A DNA stretch of 7,795 bases from an uncultured Eubacteriales bacterium (GTDB taxonomy: Bacteria; Bacillota; Clostridia; Oscillospirales; Acutalibacteraceae). Position 1 is the first letter of the stretch. Each line of letters begins with the position of its first letter. This document shows positions 1-6,290 of the stretch, in pieces. The DNA lies in assembly GCA_900321905.1 (NCBI GenBank), contig ONXZ01000054.1:1-7795 (forward strand), in the 5' to 3' direction. The notes under the pieces are model-generated. The model was given only the letters and a program-made list of their open reading frames with translations, was not told the DNA's origin and did no database searches. Position numbers and translations under genes: made by a program.

Positions 1-28
1 CTGCAATTGTTAAAAATACATATATCAT
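1..28 (-). CDS. Probable 5' end of a divergent gene (partial, 9 codons visible)
   Basis: Read on the minus strand, an ATG whose first base is at 28 opens a frame that runs off the left edge and encodes MIYVFLTIA. A Shine-Dalgarno-like AGAGG (minus strand, positions 40-36) lies 7 nt before it, which is good spacing. The visible residues are hydrophobic, as expected for a signal peptide or first membrane segment, but nine codons cannot identify a family. The gene would be transcribed away from the dgt-like gene and share the AT-rich intergenic region with it. The call rests only on the start codon, its ribosome binding site and the open frame. It could be chance, since AT-rich DNA often yields short open frames. 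Confidence 0.45.
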
Positions 29-39
29 ACAATAACCTC

Positions 40-68
40 TTGATTATTTTAATATTTTATTTTAAAAT
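40..68 (+). promoter_or_regulatory. Candidate sigma-A promoter for the dgt-dnaG-rpoD operon
   Basis: TTGATT (40-45) and TAAAAT (63-68) are separated by 17 nt, giving four of six matches to TTGACA and five of six to TATAAT. Initiation would be near 75, leaving a leader of about 88 nt before the GTG at 163. A second candidate, TTTACT (92-97) with TATAAA (114-119) at 16-nt spacing, would start near 126 and give a leader of about 37 nt. The region is so AT-rich that either match could be chance, and the sequence alone cannot choose between them. Confidence 0.3.
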
Positions 69-74
69 AATCAA
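40..74. repeat. Perfect 13-bp inverted repeat, 9-nt loop, in the divergent intergenic region
   Basis: Arms TTGATTATTTTAA (40-52) and TTAAAATAATCAA (62-74) are exact reverse complements separated by 9 nt. There is only one G:C pair per arm and no defined U-tract, so an intrinsic terminator is unlikely. Each arm starts with TTGATT and ends near TAAAAT. On each strand the two fall 17 nt apart like a sigma-A promoter: plus 40-45 and 63-68, minus 74-69 and 51-46. The element may be a bidirectional promoter, an operator for a dimeric regulator, or both. The symmetry is seen directly; the function is inferred. Confidence 0.6.
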
Positions 75-86
75 TATTATTAAAGG

Positions 87-114
87 AATTTTTTACTTTT
101 TTGAGTAAATAATT
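87..114. repeat. Second, imperfect inverted repeat upstream of the dgt-like gene
   Basis: Eleven-base arms at 87-97 (AATTTTTTACT) and 104-114 (AGTAAATAATT) pair with one mismatch (91/110) around a 6-nt, T-rich loop. It overlaps the alternative promoter candidate at 92-119. The stem is almost entirely A:T, so it would be a weak RNA hairpin; a protein-binding site is more plausible than a terminator. Low base complexity makes chance symmetry a real possibility. Confidence 0.4.
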
Positions 115-152
115 ATAAAAATAGCGTTTATAACACATATTATTCATGTTTC

Positions 153-156
153 GGAG
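153..156 (+). promoter_or_regulatory. Ribosome binding site that fixes the GTG start of the dgt-like gene
   Basis: GGAG at 153-156 lies 6 nt upstream of the GTG at 163. The reading frame has a TAA at 106-108 and no ATG, GTG or TTG between that stop and 163, so the GTG is the only sensible start. An ATG at 146 is in another frame and opens only a 12-codon frame. Confidence 0.7.
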
Positions 157-162
157 CGTATT

Positions 163-1167
163 GTGGAAAAAATCAGACTCATAACCGAAGAAAATGAAAA
201 GAAAATATTATCGCCCCGTGCAACTCTTGCCTGCGAGTCAAGAGGCAGAAGCCGCGCAGAGGACGAGTGCGATATCAGAACTTGCTTTCAGCGTGACAGG
301 GACAGGATTATTCACAGTCAGTCCTTCCGCAGACTCAAGCATAAAACGCAGGTGTTTCTCGCACCGTCGGGCGACCATTACAGGACAAGGCTCACTCATA
401 CGCTTGAGGTGTCGCAGATTGCACGCACTATTGCAAGAGCGCTGCAACTCAATGAGGATTTGACGGAAGCGATTGCACTCGGTCACGACCTCGGTCATAC
501 ACCGTTTGGCCACGCAGGGGAAAGGGCGCTCGACGCGTTGTCGCCTTTCGGCTTCAAGCATTTTGAGCAGAGCGTGCGCGTTGCCGAGTTTATTGAAAAG
601 GACGGAAAAGGTCTCAACCTTACAGACGAGGTTAAAAACGGTATTCTTTGCCACACTCGTGGTGAGGAAGCGTATACCCTCGAAGGTCAGATTATCCGTA
701 TTGCAGACCATATCGCCTATATCAACCACGATATTGACGACGCAATCCGCGCTGGTGTTATGACTGAGGAGATGATTCCTCTTGACCTTCGCCTTAAACT
801 CGGAATGAGCAAGGGTGAGCGCATTGACTCAATGGTACAGAACGTTGTTGATAACAGTCAGTCCGGCGACAAAATCCGTATGGATGATGATTACTACGCT
901 TACTTTAACGACCTGCATGAGTTTATGTTTACGGCGGTTTATCGCAACCCCGTTTGCAAGAGTGAAGAAGTAAAAGCCGTTGCGATGATTGAAAAACTTT
1001 ACGATTACTACATAAAGAATACGGACAAGCTTCCGGGTGATTACATCGCAATTGCAGAGCGTGACGGTGAAGAACGCGCCGTTTGCGACTATATTGCAGG
1101 TATGAGCGACAACTATTCTGTAAGAATGTTCAACGAACTGTTTGTGCCAAAGTTCTGGCTTGAATAA
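163..1167 (+). CDS. dgt: HD-domain deoxyguanosinetriphosphate triphosphohydrolase-like protein (dNTPase)
   Basis: A cytoplasmic 334-residue protein of the Dgt family, which hydrolyses dNTPs to the deoxynucleoside and inorganic triphosphate. The HD-domain metal ligands are clear: H79 in RLTHTLEV, H108-D109 in GHDLGHTPFGHAGE, and D182 in RIADHIAYINHD. The N-terminal FQRDRDRIIHSQSFRRLKHKTQVF segment (42-65) is typical of the family. The length fits the short bacterial dNTPase-like subgroup rather than E. coli Dgt (about 505 residues), so preference for dGTP should not be assumed; related short enzymes accept several dNTPs and can be allosterically controlled. The start is GTG. It is the first gene of the series, 30 nt before dnaG with no hairpin between, suggesting co-transcription with primase and a role in tuning dNTP pools during replication. 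Confidence 0.93.
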   Translation: MEKIRLITEENEKKILSPRATLACESRGRSRAEDECDIRTCFQRDRDRIIHSQSFRRLKHKTQVFLAPSGDHYRTRLTHTLEVSQIARTIARALQLNEDLTEAIALGHDLGHTPFGHAGERALDALSPFGFKHFEQSVRVAEFIEKDGKGLNLTDEVKNGILCHTRGEEAYTLEGQIIRIADHIAYINHDIDDAIRAGVMTEEMIPLDLRLKLGMSKGERIDSMVQNVVDNSQSGDKIRMDDDYYAYFNDLHEFMFTAVYRNPVCKSEEVKAVAMIEKLYDYYIKNTDKLPGDYIAIAERDGEERAVCDYIAGMSDNYSVRMFNELFVPKFWLE

Positions 1168-1183
1168 ACTAATACTAAGAGAA

Positions 1184-1188
1184 AGGAG
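1184..1188 (+). promoter_or_regulatory. Ribosome binding site supporting a TTG start for dnaG
   Basis: A strong AAAGGAG run (core AGGAG 1184-1188) sits 9 nt before TTG at 1198. The protein from this TTG starts AISDSFINDLKLRTDINDII, which matches where DnaG proteins normally begin relative to the zinc-binding CPFH motif. No ATG lies near the site in frame. Confidence 0.75.
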
Positions 1189-1197
1189 TTGAGATAA

Positions 1198-2931
1198 TTG
1201 GCAATCAGCGATAGTTTTATAAACGATTTAAAATTGCGAACCGATATTAATGACATTATCTCAACTTACGTCACTCTTAAGCGCAGGGGCAGAACTTATG
1301 TCGGTTTGTGTCCGTTTCATAATGAAAAAACACCGTCATTTACGGTTTATCCTGACACGCAGTCGTTTTACTGTTTCGGTTGCGGCGCGGGCGGTGACGC
1401 TATCGGATTTGTAAAGAGGATAGAAAACCTTGATTATGTCGACGCAGTTAAGTCGCTTGCGGACAGAGCAGGTTTGCAAATGCCTGACGACGGATATGAC
1501 AACTCGTTAGCAAAACAGCGCAAAACTATTCTTGCTGCTAACCGCGAGGCTGCCCGATTTTTCAACTCATATCTGATGAGCGATGAAGGTAAAGTCGGAC
1601 TTAATTATCTTCTTAACCGAGGACTTACAAAAAAGACTATCACAAAATTCGGACTTGGATATGCTCCTGATTCCTGGGATATGCTGCTTAAGCACCTTAA
1701 ATCAAAGGGATTCAGGATTTCGGATATGGAAGCCGCGGGGCTTATAAAGCGCGGACAAAAAGGTTATTACGATATATTCCGCAACAGGTTTATGACGCCG
1801 ATTATTGACGTGCGCGGTAATGTTATCGCCTTTGGCGGACGTGTGCTTGATAACTCAAAACCTAAATATATCAACACCGGAGACACAATGGTCTATAAAA
1901 AGACCAACGAACTTTTTGCCCTCAATCTTGCAAAGGACAGCGGTAAGGATAGTTTTATCCTGTGCGAGGGATATATGGACGTTATCGCAATGCATCAGGC
2001 TGGTTTTACCAATGCTGTTGCAGGTTGCGGTACGGCGCTCACTGCCGAGCAGGTGAGGCTGATATCGCGCTATGCTAACGAAGTTATACTCGCCTACGAC
2101 GCTGACGAAGCAGGTCAAAAGGCTGTAAATAAAGCAATTACACTGTTCAATCAGACAGATATTAAAGTTCGTATACCTGCGCTTACGGGCGGCAAGGACC
2201 CTGACGAAATCATTAAAAATGTGGGTCGTGATAAATTTGCCGCAATGCTTGAAGGCGCTTCAAACGAAACCGAGTTTGAAATACTGCGGGCAAGGAACAA
2301 TTACGATATAAACACCACGCAGGGCAAAATTGATTTTCTCAATGAATGTGTGCGCATACTCAGCACCGCTTCGCCTATTGAGCAGGATTTGTATATGTCA
2401 CGCCTTGCTGAAGAACTTGGCGTTGATAAAAACAGTATTAAATTGCAACTTGCAAGTTCTACGCGCCGCGCCGCTAACCGCGCACGGCGGAGGGAAACTT
2501 CAAGCGCAGTTACCGACAGTATGCGCAAAAATCATAAGGAGAGTTTTGACGCCTCCACAACAACGCGCAAACTGAGGGCGGAGGACAGGCTAATCGGTCT
2601 GCTGCTTCACCACAACAAACTTATAAAATATACTGATAAAATTGATGTATCAATGCTCACTGCAGGTTTTCATCAAAAGATTTATTCACTTGTATGTGAG
2701 AGGATATCACTTAAACTCGATGTCGATTTAATGCATTTTAGCGAGAATCTGAGTGATAATGAAATGGGCAGGCTGTCGGGTATAATTGCACGCTCGACAG
2801 ACAGTACTAATCCTGAAAAGGAATTTCTTGACTGCATTAAAATTATCAGCGAAGAATATTCAAACGAACAAGTCAAAAATACAGATATGGACAACATCAG
2901 CGATGATGATTTCCGCAAACTGTTTGGTTAA
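1198..2931 (+). CDS. dnaG: DNA primase DnaG
   Basis: A 577-residue primase that makes the RNA primers for lagging-strand synthesis and restarts, acting at the fork with the replicative helicase. Three domains can be seen. The N-terminal CHC2 zinc-binding domain has C38, H41, C59 and C62 in CPFHNEKTPSF and FYCFGCGAGGDA. The catalytic core (about 110-350) includes RNRFMTPIIDVRGNVIAFGGR and the TOPRIM acidic residues E257 and D261 in CEGYMDVIA, D301 and D303 in LAYDADEAGQ, and a KDPDE segment at 333-337. A basic, low-complexity linker (about 421-433) leads to a C-terminal helicase-interaction domain (about 455-577) that, as usual, is poorly conserved. Length is close to B. subtilis DnaG (about 600). 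The start is TTG, which may lower translation. It lies 30 nt after the dgt-like gene and 24 nt before rpoD, as in the classical macromolecular synthesis operon. Confidence 0.98.
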   Translation: MAISDSFINDLKLRTDINDIISTYVTLKRRGRTYVGLCPFHNEKTPSFTVYPDTQSFYCFGCGAGGDAIGFVKRIENLDYVDAVKSLADRAGLQMPDDGYDNSLAKQRKTILAANREAARFFNSYLMSDEGKVGLNYLLNRGLTKKTITKFGLGYAPDSWDMLLKHLKSKGFRISDMEAAGLIKRGQKGYYDIFRNRFMTPIIDVRGNVIAFGGRVLDNSKPKYINTGDTMVYKKTNELFALNLAKDSGKDSFILCEGYMDVIAMHQAGFTNAVAGCGTALTAEQVRLISRYANEVILAYDADEAGQKAVNKAITLFNQTDIKVRIPALTGGKDPDEIIKNVGRDKFAAMLEGASNETEFEILRARNNYDINTTQGKIDFLNECVRILSTASPIEQDLYMSRLAEELGVDKNSIKLQLASSTRRAANRARRRETSSAVTDSMRKNHKESFDASTTTRKLRAEDRLIGLLLHHNKLIKYTDKIDVSMLTAGFHQKIYSLVCERISLKLDVDLMHFSENLSDNEMGRLSGIIARSTDSTNPEKEFLDCIKIISEEYSNEQVKNTDMDNISDDDFRKLFG

Positions 2932-2955
2932 TACATAGAGTGAGGAGAATAAACT

Positions 2956-4083
2956 ATGGATAAGAATACTAATACATCACCTGCAACTCATGAAGAAAAG
3001 AAAAATGCGGCGTTTAAAAAACTTGTTGAGAAGGGCAAAAGTTCAGGACATCTCACCGCACAGGAAATTGACAATATAATTGTTGAACTCGACCTTGACG
3101 TTGAGGAACTTGAAAAACTTAACGAGATGATTGACGCGGCTAATATCAATATAGTTGATGACTTTTCCGCGGAAACACTCGACGGTATTACTCTTGAGGT
3201 TGACCTCCCAAAGGAAACTGACGCGGCTGAAACCGTTGCGGTTAACGACAATGCCGCAATGGACGACCCTGTTAAAGTTTATCTTAAGGAAATCGGCAGA
3301 ATTCCGCTTCTCACCGCTGAGGAGGAAATTGAACTTGCAATCAAGATTGCCGATGATGATGAAAACGCGAAAAAACGTCTTGCAGAGGCTAACCTTCGTC
3401 TTGTTGTCAGCATTGCAAAGCGCTATGTCGGCAGAGGTATGCAGTTCCTCGACCTTATTCAGGAGGGTAACCTTGGTCTTATCAAAGCGGTGGACAAGTT
3501 TGATTATACCAAAGGATTTAAGTTTTCAACCTACGCTACATGGTGGATTCGTCAGGCTATAACCCGTGCTATTGCAGACCAGGCACGTACTATCAGAATC
3601 CCTGTCCATATGGTTGAAACTATCAATAAGGTAAAAAAAGCGAAGTCGCAACTCCTGCACCTCAACGGTCACGAACCAACTCCTGAGGAAATTGCCGAGT
3701 ATCTTGAAATGCCTTGCGATAAGGTGCGCGAGATTCTTCGTGTTGCGCAGGACCCTGTTTCGCTTGAAACACCAATCGGCGAGGAGGAAGATTCTCACCT
3801 CGGCGACTTTATTCCTGACGACGACGCTCTCGCACCTGCAGACGCGGCTTCAATGAGTCTGCTCAAAGAGCAACTTGCTGAGGTGCTTAAAACTCTTACT
3901 CCACGCGAAGAAAAGGTGCTTTCTCTGCGCTTTGGTCTTGAGGACGGTAATCCGAAAACGCTTGAGGAAGTCGGCAAAGAGTTTAACGTAACGCGTGAAC
4001 GTATCAGACAGATTGAAGCAAAGGCGCTTCGCAAACTCCGCCACCCGAGCAGAAGCAAAAAACTGAAGGACTTTTTAGACTAA
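2956..4083 (+). CDS. rpoD: RNA polymerase primary sigma factor RpoD/SigA
   Basis: A 375-residue housekeeping sigma factor that directs RNA polymerase to -10/-35 promoters. Residues about 15-75 resemble region 1.1. Region 1.2 begins at [21 protein letters not shown] (104-124). Region 2 runs from about 145 to 215 and contains [39 protein letters not shown] and [17 protein letters not shown], the core-binding and -10 recognition and melting segment. Region 3 follows (about 216-295), with [14 protein letters not shown] as the region 3.2 finger. Region 4 (about 310-375) has [14 protein letters not shown] and the -35 recognition helix around [20 protein letters not shown]. The large non-conserved insert of E. 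coli RpoD is absent, so it is the compact SigA type. A GAGGAG site lies 8 nt before the ATG. It overlaps the next gene by one base (TAATG). The protein predicts TTGACA/TATAAT-type promoters in this genome. Confidence 0.98.
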   Translation: MDKNTNTSPATHEEKKNAAFKKLVEKGKSSGHLTAQEIDNIIVELDLDVEELEKLNEMIDAANINIVDDFSAETLDGITLEVDLPKETDAAETVAVNDNAAMDDPVKVYLKEIGRIPLLTAEEEIELAIKIADDDENAKKRLAEANLRLVVSIAKRYVGRGMQFLDLIQEGNLGLIKAVDKFDYTKGFKFSTYATWWIRQAITRAIADQARTIRIPVHMVETINKVKKAKSQLLHLNGHEPTPEEIAEYLEMPCDKVREILRVAQDPVSLETPIGEEEDSHLGDFIPDDDALAPADAASMSLLKEQLAEVLKTLTPREEKVLSLRFGLEDGNPKTLEEVGKEFNVTRERIRQIEAKALRKLRHPSRSKKLKDFLD

Positions 4084-4307
4084 TGGAACAGAAAAAAATT
4101 GACAGAATAAACGAACTTGCCCGCAAGTCAAAAACTCCCGAAGGTCTGACCGAAGAAGAAAAGAGGGAACAGGCAAATTTAAGGCTTGAATACATTAATT
4201 CCTACAAGGCAAGCCTTATCAGCCAACTTGAAAACACATACATTGTTGATGAAAAGGGCAATAAAAGAAGGTTAGAGAAAAAAGATGCCAAAACTAATAA
4301 TAATTGA
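4083..4307 (+). CDS. DUF896 / UPF0291 family small protein (YnzC-like)
   Basis: A 74-residue, highly charged cytoplasmic protein. The pattern [26 protein letters not shown] followed by [13 protein letters not shown] matches the UPF0291 family, whose B. subtilis member YnzC forms a helical hairpin; the helices here are about 3-17 and 22-50. A C-terminal tail rich in K, D and N (57-74) is probably disordered. The molecular function of the family is unknown. In B. subtilis ynzC is co-transcribed with the LexA-controlled division inhibitor yneA. Here it is instead joined to rpoD by a TAATG stop/start overlap, suggesting coupled translation; the purine-rich GAAGGA upstream (4065-4070) is 12 nt away, longer than ideal. 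Its last 23 nt, including the stop codon, overlap the next gene. The family match is strong, the role unknown. Confidence 0.88.
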   Translation: MEQKKIDRINELARKSKTPEGLTEEEKREQANLRLEYINSYKASLISQLENTYIVDEKGNKRRLEKKDAKTNNN

Positions 4308-4956
4308 AGGGCTTGACGGCAGCGGCAAATCTACTCAGACTGCTCTGCTTGAAAAGCACTTAGCAGACACCGGCGTTAATTTTAAGAAAATTAAACTGCC
4401 TGATTACGACTCGCCCTCGAGCACGCTTGTTAACATGTACCTTGCGGGCGAATTTGGCAAGTCGGCAGATGATGTTAACGCTTATGCGGCAGGTGCTTTT
4501 TACGCGGTCGACCGCTTTGCTTCATATAAACTTAACTGGAAACAGGATTACGAAAACGGCACGGTTATTCTTGCCGACAGATACGCAACGTCAAACTCAA
4601 TTTACCAGATGGAAAAACTGGAACAATGCGAGTGGGACGCGTATCTTGACTGGAGCGAGGATTTTGAATATAACAAAATCGGCATACCAAAGCCGGACCT
4701 TGTTATTTACCTTGATGTGCCGGTTGAGATTTCTCAGCGCCTTATGACCGACCGCTACAGCGGCGATGAAAACAAAAAAGATGTTCACGAAAGCAACGTT
4801 GAATTCTTAAAAAAATGCCGCAAGTCGGCACTGTACACAGCAAAAAAACAGAACTGGTGCGTAGTAGATTGCACTGAGAACGGCGAACTCCTATCAATTG
4901 ATACTATCCACAGCAAAATATGCGAATTAGTAGATAAGGAAGTTAAAAATGCTTAA
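4285..4956 (+). CDS. tmk: Thymidylate kinase (dTMP kinase)-like P-loop protein
   Basis: A 223-residue cytoplasmic kinase predicted to convert dTMP to dTDP with ATP. The P-loop is [10 protein letters not shown] (8-17). Other family marks are YAVDRFAS (73-80, the usual nucleotide-contacting Arg region), [12 protein letters not shown] (97-108, the DRY motif), [14 protein letters not shown] (136-148) and a LID-like stretch, [13 protein letters not shown] (157-169). It is slightly longer than typical bacterial Tmk (about 205-215). The LDW...IGIPKPDLV stretch and the late NWCVVD resemble eukaryotic thymidylate kinase as I recall it, although the P-loop lacks the arginine of that class. The ATG overlaps the DUF896 gene by 23 nt and has only a weak purine-rich site, so translational coupling is likely. 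Its position in an operon with a dNTPase and a folate enzyme fits dTTP supply. Activity on another deoxynucleotide or nucleoside cannot be excluded. Confidence 0.88.
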   Translation: MPKLIIIEGLDGSGKSTQTALLEKHLADTGVNFKKIKLPDYDSPSSTLVNMYLAGEFGKSADDVNAYAAGAFYAVDRFASYKLNWKQDYENGTVILADRYATSNSIYQMEKLEQCEWDAYLDWSEDFEYNKIGIPKPDLVIYLDVPVEISQRLMTDRYSGDENKKDVHESNVEFLKKCRKSALYTAKKQNWCVVDCTENGELLSIDTIHSKICELVDKEVKNA

Positions 4957-5842
4957 TTTTAAACAGGCTGAACTGTCCGATAAAGGCTGGGTTAACGAGT
5001 GTTTAAAACACGCAAACAGTATGAACTGCGAGTACACCTTCGGCAACCTTTACATATGGACAGACGCTTATAACACGCAGATTGCACGCCACAAGAACTT
5101 TTTGTTCTGCAGGTGGGGCGAGGGTAAAGAGGTAATGTATTCCGTTCCGCTTGGCGAGGGCGATTTTACCGAAGCGGTTAAACTTATTATTGAAGATGCA
5201 AAGTCGCTTGGCGCAGTACCGCAGATTTACGGTGTTACAGAGGGGTATAAACTCCTTTTGCAGGAAGCGTTTTTCGGCAAATTTGATTACACCAGTGACC
5301 CCGGAGACAGCGACTATATTTATCTGGTGGAAAAAATGACTACGCTTTCAGGCAAAAAACTGCATGGCAAGCGCAATCACATAACAAATTTCAAAAAGAA
5401 CAATCCCGATTGGACTTTTGAGGAAATTAGTAAATCGAATATCGAAGAGTGCATTCAGACAAGCGTCCGTTGGATTGAGGAAAAAGGCGACGATGATTCC
5501 GATTACTATGACGAACTCGGCGCAGTAAAAAAAGCGCTATATGCTTTTGATGAACTCGGCTGGAGGGGCGGACTTATCCGCATCGGCGGCAAAGTGGTAG
5601 CCTTCTGCCTTGGTGAAGCACAGCAAAACGGCAGATGTTTTGTGACTCATTTTGAAAAGGCTTCCGCCGATATACAGGGCGCTTATCCAATTATCAATCA
5701 GGAATTCACCAAGAATTGCCTGCAGGACTTTATATATGTTAACAGGGAAGAGGATTTGGGAATTGAAGGACTCAGAAAAGCAAAGCAGTCGTACTACCCT
5801 GAAATAATACTCGAAAAATTTGTGGCGGTTTACAATGATTAG
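4949..5842 (+). CDS. Soluble DUF2156 (phosphatidylglycerol lysyltransferase C-terminal-like) protein
   Basis: A 297-residue protein with the motifs of the DUF2156 family, built from GNAT-like folds and related to the catalytic part of MprF. Visible marks include YTFGNLYIW (29-37), KKLHGKRNHITNFKK (136-150), GGLIRIGGKVVAFCLGE (207-223), HFEKASADIQGAYPIINQEF (234-253) and YVNREEDLGIEGLRKAKQSYYP (263-284). No membrane segment or signal peptide is present, unlike MprF with its flippase domain, so this is a cytoplasmic stand-alone version. MprF transfers lysine from Lys-tRNA to phosphatidylglycerol; whether this protein uses aminoacyl-tRNA, acyl-CoA or something else is not known. AAGGAAG (4936-4942) lies 6 nt before the ATG, which overlaps the tmk stop region by 8 nt. 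It in turn overlaps the next gene, another GNAT-fold protein, by 8 nt. Confidence 0.85.
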   Translation: MLNFKQAELSDKGWVNECLKHANSMNCEYTFGNLYIWTDAYNTQIARHKNFLFCRWGEGKEVMYSVPLGEGDFTEAVKLIIEDAKSLGAVPQIYGVTEGYKLLLQEAFFGKFDYTSDPGDSDYIYLVEKMTTLSGKKLHGKRNHITNFKKNNPDWTFEEISKSNIEECIQTSVRWIEEKGDDDSDYYDELGAVKKALYAFDELGWRGGLIRIGGKVVAFCLGEAQQNGRCFVTHFEKASADIQGAYPIINQEFTKNCLQDFIYVNREEDLGIEGLRKAKQSYYPEIILEKFVAVYND

Positions 5843-6287
5843 TTATTGCACAGACAGAACACAGATTATCCGCCTTTGGCGGCAGGCTTTCGGTGACAGC
5901 ACAGACGATATCAACTTCTTTATTGATAACGTTAAAGACGCACAGTGCCTTGCGTATTATGAGGGCGATACGGCCGTGTCAATGATGTACATTGTTAAAT
6001 GTGTTGCAAACGGCAGACAAGCGCATTATATATACGCCGCCTGCACGCTCGATGACTTTAAAGGCAAGGGTTTTATGACAAAACTAATTAACTTTTGCCG
6101 CTCATCGTGTATGACGGTTTGTCTTATCCCTGCCAGCGACAGTCTTGTTGAATACTACAGCGCAAGGGGTATCAGTCACAAAATACCGATTGAAAGTCTG
6201 TTTTTTGAGCAAATCCCTGAAATAGAAGAATATCTTTTTGAAGGTTATAATCTGAGCAGACCTGCTGCTCTTATAAGTGAGGAATAA
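5835..6287 (+). CDS. Small GNAT family N-acetyltransferase
   Basis: A 150-residue protein with one GNAT domain, predicted to move an acyl group from acyl-CoA to an amine; the substrate is unknown. IRLWRQAFGDSTDDINFFIDN (12-32) matches the start of Clostridial GNAT proteins distantly similar to Eis. YIYAACTLDDFKGKGFMTKLI (65-85) is strand beta-4 plus the acetyl-CoA pyrophosphate loop, with GKG in place of the common GxG/A. LIPASDSLVEYYSARGI (97-113) is the C-terminal GNAT segment. Related proteins often carry a further C-terminal domain; here the protein stops soon after the GNAT core. The ATG at 5835 is preferred over an in-frame TTG at 5820 because it gives an 8-nt overlap with the upstream gene, identical to the previous junction, and has a GGCGG-like site 7 nt upstream. 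Seven cysteines in 150 residues is unusually many. Confidence 0.82.
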   Translation: MISYCTDRTQIIRLWRQAFGDSTDDINFFIDNVKDAQCLAYYEGDTAVSMMYIVKCVANGRQAHYIYAACTLDDFKGKGFMTKLINFCRSSCMTVCLIPASDSLVEYYSARGISHKIPIESLFFEQIPEIEEYLFEGYNLSRPAALISEE

Positions 6288-6290
6288 AAA

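Noticed and set aside
40..74. The AT-rich hairpin as an intrinsic terminator
   Set aside because: It has one G:C pair per 13-bp arm and no defined U-tract directly after the stem, and the flanking genes appear divergent, so no transcript would need to end here.
146..184. Short ATG-initiated frame (12 codons) overlapping the dgt start, a possible upstream leader peptide
   Set aside because: No ribosome binding site stands before the ATG, and the GGAG at 153-156 is inside it and correctly spaced for the GTG at 163 instead.
238..729. Long minus-strand open frame (163 codons) inside the dgt-like gene
   Set aside because: It lies entirely opposite a clear dNTPase coding sequence, its product shows no recognisable motif, and the absence of stops follows from codon use of the plus-strand gene.
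3068..3096. TTGACA inside rpoD as an internal promoter
   Set aside because: No TATAAT-like box occurs at 16-18 nt spacing, and the bases are explained by conserved coding sequence. The TTGACA at 4099 was rejected for the same reason.
5820..6287. TTG at 5820 as the start of the GNAT gene
   Set aside because: The ATG five codons later gives the same 8-nt overlap seen at the preceding junction and matches where the GNAT domain begins.
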